This document shows positions 5,504 to 6,687 of a stretch of 6,687 bases of DNA, piece by piece. Below the pieces are notes generated by a model, which was given only the letters and a program-made list of their open reading frames with translations, did not search any database and was not told the origin of the DNA. The stretch comes from Phycisphaerales bacterium (GTDB lineage: Bacteria; Planctomycetota; Phycisphaerae; Phycisphaerales; SM1A02): assembly GCA_003520025.1 (NCBI GenBank), contig DOVP01000249.1, positions 1-6,687 on the forward strand, given 5' to 3'. Numbering within the stretch: position 1 is the first letter of the stretch; the number at the start of each line of letters is the position of its first letter. A program made the position numbers and the translations under genes.

Positions 5504-6687
5504 ATGAACTCATTGCATCCGAGATCGCTTCGGCGACTCGCTGAAAACACCCGTTCTCTCCTTCCTACCTTGCTGCTCGCAAGTTGCGCGAGTCTCGATC
5601 CGCAGGACAGCATCGATGCTGCCGCATCACTGGCCAGTGCGCGGGTCGATACGTCCACTGCCGCTGCATGGCAGCAACCCGTCGACACGCCGAGTGCCGC
5701 TTGGAACGGCCGCGATCCGCTGCATGCCGATGCGTCGCTCGCCGTGGCGATACAGAACAGCCCCACCCTTCGCATTGCGCTCTCCAAAATCGCCGAGCGG
5801 CGGGCGGACTTCGTGCAGGCAGGGTTGCCCCCGAACCCGAGCATTGGGCTGGGCATCGGTATCGCTGTGGATGGACTGGCAGGCGCGCCCGCGCTTGTGC
5901 AGGGACTTCAGGCAATCACATGGCTGTGGACCCGTCCAGACCGCATGGCCGCAGCCGACGCGGACTTGCAATTCGCTGTGCTCGCAGCGGCTGAACAGAC
6001 GGTAGCGCTCGCTGCGAAGGTCGGCACGGCCCACGCCTCCCTTCTGGCGGCCCAACAAATGCAGTCGCTGGACAGTGAGCACCTCGAGGTCGCATCAACC
6101 ACTCTGCAACTTATTTCCAGTCGCCACGCCGCTGGCGAAGCGGCCTTTCTTGATGTTGATCGCGCGGAAGTGGATGTCCAGACCGCCACCAATGCGATCA
6201 TCGCCTCAACACGCCGGACCGAGCAGGCCAAACTCGCCTTGCTCGAAGTCATGGGCTGGCCCGGACACATGCTTGATTGGTCTGCAGCCGAACCGACCGC
6301 TGCTGTCACGCCTCCCACCGACAGCGACCAATCGCTGCTCGAACTCGCCGCTGCGCAGCATTTGGAACTTTCCGCTCAAGAAGCCATCATTCGTCGGCAA
6401 GTAGCCAATCGGTCCTTGGCTGACACGAAACGCCTCCCTGAGGTGCAGTTCACCTTCGGCTGGAGGCGAAACGCTGCCGATCGTCAGTCCGTAATGCCCG
6501 GTGCCCAGATCACGATTCCCATTCTCGATGACGGATCACCTGCTCGCGCCAAGGCAAACGCCCAAATCGAACAGGCTCGGCTCTCGTGGATCGAGACGGC
6601 CAACCGAATCGAATATGAGATTCGCAATACCGCAAGCAAGTGGCGAGAGGCTGCAGCCCAGTCGCGTACAACCTCGGACCATCTCCT
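5504..6687 (+). CDS. TolC/CusC-type outer-membrane efflux lipoprotein, 3' end cut by window edge
   Basis: 394 complete codons are visible; the frame stays open to the window end, where a full protein would have roughly 450-500 residues. The N-terminus has arginines, a short hydrophobic run, and the lipobox LLASC with Cys28, so it should be a lipoprotein like CusC, OprM and NodT. The first OEP half opens with 'LAVAIQNSPTLRIALSKI' (79-96) and 'AGLPPNPSIGLGIG' (106-119), the usual 'A...NP.l..a......q.glpPNPs' pattern. A long Ala-rich helical stretch follows (about 148-250). The second half shows 'LPEVQFTFGW' (311-320) and 'PGAQITIPILDDG' (332-344), the family's 'vPif' strand and turn, then another helix. 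This is the trimeric outer-membrane duct of a tripartite exporter. The pump and periplasmic adaptor should lie to the right, outside the window. In-frame TGA at 5486 rules out a longer start. The ribosome binding site is weak (GGA, 10 bases before ATG). The substrate is not readable from this protein; metal ions are suggested only by the Cys-rich neighbour. Confidence 0.9.
   Translation, partial: MNSLHPRSLRRLAENTRSLLPTLLLASCASLDPQDSIDAAASLASARVDTSTAAAWQQPVDTPSAAWNGRDPLHADASLAVAIQNSPTLRIALSKIAERRADFVQAGLPPNPSIGLGIGIAVDGLAGAPALVQGLQAITWLWTRPDRMAAADADLQFAVLAAAEQTVALAAKVGTAHASLLAAQQMQSLDSEHLEVASTTLQLISSRHAAGEAAFLDVDRAEVDVQTATNAIIASTRRTEQAKLALLEVMGWPGHMLDWSAAEPTAAVTPPTDSDQSLLELAAAQHLELSAQEAIIRRQVANRSLADTKRLPEVQFTFGWRRNAADRQSVMPGAQITIPILDDGSPARAKANAQIEQARLSWIETANRIEYEIRNTASKWREAAAQSRTTSDHL

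Noticed and set aside
5431..5544. Small Cys-containing frame starting MHCVMC between the two rightward genes, as a gene
   Set aside because: It has no good ribosome binding site, overlaps the TolC-type start by 41 bases out of frame, and contains the hairpin; kept only as a remark.
5350..5856. Minus-strand open frame (168 codons) opposite the Cys-rich and TolC-type genes
   Set aside because: The plus strand has a lipobox and efflux-family motifs here; the minus frame is unrecognisable and spans two real genes.

Overview
The window most likely comes from a planctomycete of the Phycisphaerae group. The strongest sign is the C-terminus of the large central protein. It is a double dockerin-like module with two D-x-D/S-G-D-x-x-x-DLL loops, each ending in WGPC, which is the 'GC-type dockerin' style known from Phycisphaerales secreted proteins. 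The DNA is moderately GC-rich and ribosome binding sites are mostly weak. The taxonomic call is inferred from this one domain.

Layout. Three genes read leftward on the minus strand. From right to left they are a giant secreted multiheme c-type cytochrome (stop at 1571, preferred start at 4756), then the electron transfer flavoprotein beta subunit etfB (1460 to 675), then etfA (672, running off the left edge). etfB and etfA form a tight operon with two bases between them and have a plausible promoter of their own in the 110 bp after the cytochrome gene. A divergent intergenic region (about 4757 to 5000) separates these from two rightward genes. The first encodes a small cysteine-rich secreted protein (5001 to 5426). 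The second encodes a TolC/CusC-type outer-membrane efflux lipoprotein (5504, running off the right edge).

How the genes work together. EtfAB is a cytoplasmic FAD/AMP heterodimer that collects electrons from acyl-CoA or similar dehydrogenases. The cytochrome has 11 CXXCH heme sites, then about six LVIVD-type beta-propeller repeats, then the dockerin-like tail. It should therefore work outside the cytoplasmic membrane as an electron carrier or redox enzyme tethered at or beyond the cell surface. Nothing in the sequence shows a direct link between EtfAB and the cytochrome beyond shared strand and adjacency. The rightward pair looks like the start of an RND-type or similar export operon: the TolC-like lipoprotein would be the outer-membrane duct, and the Cys-rich protein could be a periplasmic metal-binding accessory, so metal efflux is a reasonable but unproven guess.

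The most unusual object is the cytochrome/LVIVD-propeller/dockerin fusion. Smaller oddities are a hairpin that overlaps the etfB ribosome binding site, a hairpin between the two rightward genes, and a short coding-like stretch in the divergent intergenic region. I found no RNA gene, CRISPR array, insertion sequence or integrase. Coordinates, motif positions and translations were worked out by hand.
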